NCBI GenBank assembly: GCA_038501625.1
Contig: JAZAYU010000079.1
Span: 2,800,528 to 2,864,527 of the forward strand
Direction of reading: 5' to 3'
Length of the DNA stretch: 64,000 bases
Origin: Corbicula japonica
Taxonomy: Eukaryota; Mollusca; Bivalvia; Venerida; Cyrenidae
The translations under genes and the position numbers were made by a program. Shown here piece by piece: positions 60,709 through 64,000 of this stretch. Below the pieces are notes generated by a model. That model saw nothing but the letters and a program-made list of their open reading frames with translations. It made no database searches and was not told where the DNA came from. The number at the start of each line of letters is the position of its first letter. Position 1 is the stretch's first letter.

Positions 60709-61466
60709 CTACTATTTTACAACCTTAATGCGTTCAAATGTTTATGAATTTCGACATTTGCATTGTTGCAGAAGCAGGAGCAGGTGAAATCGGAAAGATA
60801 TTAACCGTATAACAGTTCGTAGTGGTTTGCATACACCTAGATTCATGCAGCACGAACAATATAACAACACTTTTAGCAAAAAGTATAGATAAAAATAAAT
60901 TTTGATTAGTAATTATTGTAATTTTGAAAAAACAAACATCAGGTTGAAACTTCCTTTTAAAACAGTTTTGGATGAAGACTGTTTACTCAGCCATTTATTC
61001 AATGATACAGGCGGAATACCTTGCTGAATATGAGCCTGCTTAAGCTCAGATTTAAATGAATGTATATACGTATAAGTAATAAGTTTATAGTTCTGATGCA
61101 ATATTTAAATAGGTTGTTGAAATATCGAGTTAACCTCACTTTGCAAGCACACATATGCTTAAAGTATCACTAAGGTTTCAAATTGCGAAAACTGGCTAAA
61201 ATAATAAGTGTTTATGCGATATCTGAATTATTTTTCTAGATGTTTTAAACAGCCATTACAGAGTGCTTGTGCAAACGGTATTTTTAATTTGTGTGTGTCT
61301 GTTCTATGTAAAACATACATTTTTCCAAACAATTTGAGCATCCAATCTTAAAAACAAGCACATGATACTGTATTTCTTAACTTTCATTGGTATGCCGGTG
61401 GGAATTAATGTCTAGTTTTGAAAAGGTACATCGAAATGATTTGACCGTCAAACCTAAAGTAGACCC

Positions 61467-61678
61467 GGAAGTAAGTTTTTTCTTGAATTTCTCGAAAACC
61501 CTAACATTATGTTGACGAATAAGCACTAATGATTGTAGACCAGCATATACTTATTTCATGTATGTGTTGTTTTGGTATAGTGTTCCTAAATTTCAGAGTT
61601 CTCATGCAAATGGATTTTCTTTTGTTTTGGTATGTGCTTTGTTATTAGAACATGAATTAGACTAAACTGAGCTTGCTT
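61467..61678. mobile_element. Half-copy of the poxn-intron foldback family
   Basis: The sequence from GGAAGTAAG to GAGCTTGC matches the right arm of the 14914-15617 foldback, with about 10-15 percent scattered differences by eye. The other arm is absent apart from a possible short trace near 61180 (GCGAAAACTGGCTAAAAT). It sits inside the tRNA array region. Confidence 0.8.
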
Positions 61679-61719
61679 TGCCAGCCAATATTGATTCGGA
61701 TATTGTTCAATCATCCACA

Positions 61720-62035
61720 GGGATATACTTTCTGCTTTTTATATTTTGCGTTTGGCGTTGTCTGTGATATGCAGGATATATTCTAAGAATTCCTGTCAAA
61801 ATTCTATTCTGTTTAGTTCCGCCCATTGTTTTCTCATTTAGGGCAAATCCATTCTTTTATCTGGGGACCATAAGCCGCTGAACATGGAATGGTATTAATC
61901 TGAAAATATCGCATTCAAGGTTCCGTGTCAATTTCTATAAGCACGCCATCGTTTGGGATGGTCAAAACTGTACTGTTGGTGTAAATATTGAGTTGCGCTT
62001 AACCCGGGGCTAGGCGGCGTGGGCAGTTATATTTT
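61720..62035 (-). mobile_element. Repeat B, antisense
   Basis: CAGGATATATTCTAAGAATT, TTAGTTCCGCCCATTG, GAACATGGAATGGTATTAAT and GCGCTTAACCCGGGGCTAGG are the reverse complement of repeat B. The B 5' end is missing. Confidence 0.8.
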
Positions 62036-62171
62036 TTATCGTGAACTTTTGGATAAGGACTTTATACTCAACCATTTAGTCAATGATACTGACGTAATAT
62101 TTCTTGAATATGAGCTAGGTTCAACTGGAATTTTGATGAACATATAAGAAATACTTTGACAAAAGTCATCT

Positions 62172-62243
62172 TAGCAGAGCGAGGTTTCGATCCTCGGACC
62201 TCTGGGTTATGGACCCAGCACGCTTCCACTGCGCAACTCTGCT
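62172..62243 (-). tRNA. Initiator tRNA-Met(CAU), copy 2
   Basis: As copy 1 except two changes: anticodon-loop position 32 (C to T; TCCATAA) and position 9 (G to T). All stems remain paired and a TTTT run follows. May still be functional. Confidence 0.85.
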
Positions 62244-62656
62244 GTACTTTATTAATATCTAAATGAGTTCAAATGTTTAGGAATTTCGACATTGTTGCAG
62301 AAGCAGGAGAAGGTCACGAATTTAAATGTTTTAATAAAATCTGAAAGATGTCAACGGTAGAACTGTTCGTAGTGGTTTGCATAAACAGAGATTCATGCAG
62401 CACGAACGATATAACAACACTTTTATCCAAAAGTTTCGATAAAAAATAAATTTGGTTTAGTCATTTTCGAACGTTTGAAAGCCCAAACATCCGGTTACAA
62501 ATTACCTTTCAAAGCAGTTTTGGAGGAAGACTGTTTACTCAGCCATTTATTCAATGATGCACTATAATGATACGGGTGGAATACATTTTTTAATATGAGC
62601 CTGTTTAAGCTCAGATTTAAATAAATATATAAGGAATACATTTACAAAAGTGATCT

Positions 62657-62728
62657 TTGCTGAGCGAGGTTTCGATCCTCGGACCTCTGGGTTATGGGCC
62701 CAGCACGCTTCCACTGAGCCACTCTGCT
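62657..62728 (-). tRNA. Initiator tRNA-Met(CAU), copy 3, probably a pseudogene
   Basis: The 3' strand of the acceptor reads CTCAGCA instead of CTCTGCT. This breaks two of seven pairs, and D-arm position 12 is G to T. Anticodon and T arms are intact. The downstream TTTT is kept. Confidence 0.75.
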
Positions 62729-62874
62729 GTGTACTGGAAAGTTTAAATTGAGAAATATAGTTTTTGTCTTTTAAAATCTGATGTAATATTTAAATTGGAT
62801 ATTGAAATATCGCATTTCTTATGTTAGCAAGCACATATTAATGTGTTTAAGCACAAAGATGCTATCGTTGTTCG

Positions 62875-63050
62875 AATTGGTTTGCGTTAACCTCTCGGAT
62901 TCTCACTTTCGTTAATTGTTTGTGGTGTCTATTTTGAAACTGATTATTGTAATTCCATGCCTTCCTCATCTCTCTACGTTTTGGCTGTGTGGGGAGGCCG
63001 TGTCTGCTTGATGTGGCAATTTCTGATGTGCATATTTCATTTTTTTGCTT
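62875..63050 (+). mobile_element. Repeat A fragment inside the tRNA array
   Basis: GGATTCTCACTTTCGTTAAT, TTGTTTGTGGTGTC, GTGTGGGGAGGCCGTGTC and TCTGATGTGCATATTTCAT. It interrupts the array unit between tRNA copies 3 and 4. Confidence 0.85.
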
Positions 63051-63314
63051 ATACATAGATTCATGAAGCACCAATGACATCATTACATTTAAATCCAAAA
63101 GTATAGATAAAATTTAATTTGGTATAGTAATTATTGAATTTTTTTCTTTTATTTGACCATCCTGTCACATTTCTTTCTTTCCATGCACTTTTGGATGATA
63201 ACTTTTTACTCAACCCTTTTGTCAATGATTCGGACAGAATATTTATTGAATATGAGCCTGGATCAACTCGGATTTTAATGAGTATATTTAGAAATAATTT
63301 TACAAAAGTCATCT

Positions 63315-63386
63315 TAGCAGAGCGAGGTTTCGATCCTCGGACCTCTGGGTTATGGGCCCAGCACGCTTCCACTGCGCCACTCTGCT
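63315..63386 (-). tRNA. Initiator tRNA-Met(CAU), copy 4
   Basis: Identical to copy 1 over the 72 bases read, with full acceptor pairing and a CTTTTGT terminator just downstream. Likely functional. Confidence 0.94.
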
Positions 63387-63876
63387 GTGGGTAAAGTCTA
63401 AGGAATATAGTTTTTGTCTTTACAAATCTGATGAATTATTTAAATTGGTTATTGAAACATCGCGTTACTTCCCTTTGCAAGCAAACACTAATATGTTTAA
63501 GGTTGGACCAAAGTAAATACAATTCCAATAGACCTCAATGTTAAATTCCCAGTATTCAATTTACATTTGACATGATTTCTATCATCTTAATTTCTAGACA
63601 ACCATATATTGCCTTGAAGATCTACATTTCATCTATTTAAATACACACGGAAAATTGGGTTAACTTACTTGAAAGAAAATTATTGATTTCTAACCGAACA
63701 GACCCTATTTTAAACGCGGAAGCGCAAATACGGTGCCAAAAATATATATCCGCTGTTCCGGAACTAGTACGCCTTTGCCAAACGAGATATAGGCATCAAA
63801 TTGCTTTCATTTATTTTGCTGACATGTTATTGCTGCACACAAGCCACAAACAGGCCGATTTCTAACGGTTTAGAGC

Positions 63877-63893
63877 CCCCCCCCCCCCCCCCC
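63877..63893. repeat. Poly-C tract
   Basis: A run of about 17 C. Confidence 0.9.
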
Positions 63894-64000
63894 CAGAAGA
63901 AGAGAAAAAACTACATATATATTAAAACGGACTTCATTCAAATGGACCATAGAGGGATTACAGCGTGATTTGGTGTTATTCAACCTTAAGCACACAACGT

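Larger units (their letters stand above)
60600..63480. repeat. Tandem segmental array of about 480-bp units carrying tRNA-iMet
   Basis: Each unit (plus orientation) has CACGAAC(A/G)ATATAACAACA, AAAGTAT(A)GATAAAA, AGACTGTTTACTCAGCC-like text, ATATGAGCCTG, the tRNA, then ATATTTAAAT and GAAATATCG, and AAGCACA. Spacing of tRNA copies 2-3 is 485 bp. Copies 3-4 are 658 bp apart but include a repeat A insertion of about 180 bp. Near 61085 the flanks meet without a tRNA. Between 61160 and 62060 foldback and repeat B insertions separate the halves. Confidence 0.85.

Overview
This window is AT-rich eukaryotic DNA with widely spaced, intron-split genes and many decayed mobile elements. It is most likely from a bivalve or other mollusc. 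The reasons are a Pox-neuro type Pax gene (absent from vertebrates), V-type SINE-like tails ending in CAAA units, a retroelement reverse transcriptase of a kind I know from bivalve genomes, and abundant short foldback elements. The species assignment is inference.

Two protein-coding genes can be assembled from exons with matching splice phases. The first, on the minus strand (9198-22221), is a complete four-exon Pox-neuro (poxn) gene of 382 codons. Exon 1 encodes MPHTG, exon 2 the first half of the paired domain, exon 3 the second half plus a nuclear-localisation-like stretch, and exon 4 the C-terminus. Its introns hold a large 30-bp minisatellite (about 9.8-11.4 kb), a near-perfect foldback element (14.9-15.6 kb) and several MITEs. 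The second, on the plus strand (51868 to beyond 58711), is the 5' part of a secreted protein: a signal-peptide exon followed by three exons that read as a Notch-ligand MNNL-like domain. The rest of this gene lies outside the window.

RNA genes: 60.6-63.4 kb holds a tandem array (unit about 480 bp) of initiator methionine tRNA genes on the minus strand. Two copies look good, one is slightly altered and one is damaged. One unit appears to have lost its tRNA, and a retroelement fragment interrupts another. A tRNA-Glu-like sequence lies at 30.9 kb.

Mobile DNA, left to right: a decayed element-type protein (GHSQME/YSDSCGGQ motifs) at 0.1-0.85 kb; a LINE reverse-transcriptase fragment at 2.4 kb; three tandem copies of repeat 'A' at 6.3-7.0 kb; MITEs in poxn introns; a tandem repeat invaded by repeat A at 23.7-24.2 kb; a 2.27-kb long-terminal-inverted-repeat transposon with a 5-bp target duplication at 37.2-39.4 kb; LINE pieces at 31.7, 41.8-42.4 and 52.7-53.6 kb; a 76-bp perfect palindrome at 43.34 kb; about 550-bp 'B' repeats at 44.4-46.0, 59.7 and 61.7 kb; and two broken Penelope-like retroelements at 47.1-48.5 and 58.9-59.7 kb. 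Both Penelope-like copies end in repeat A, so repeat A is best read as the 3' end of that retroelement. The long stretches between these features show no gene I can support.
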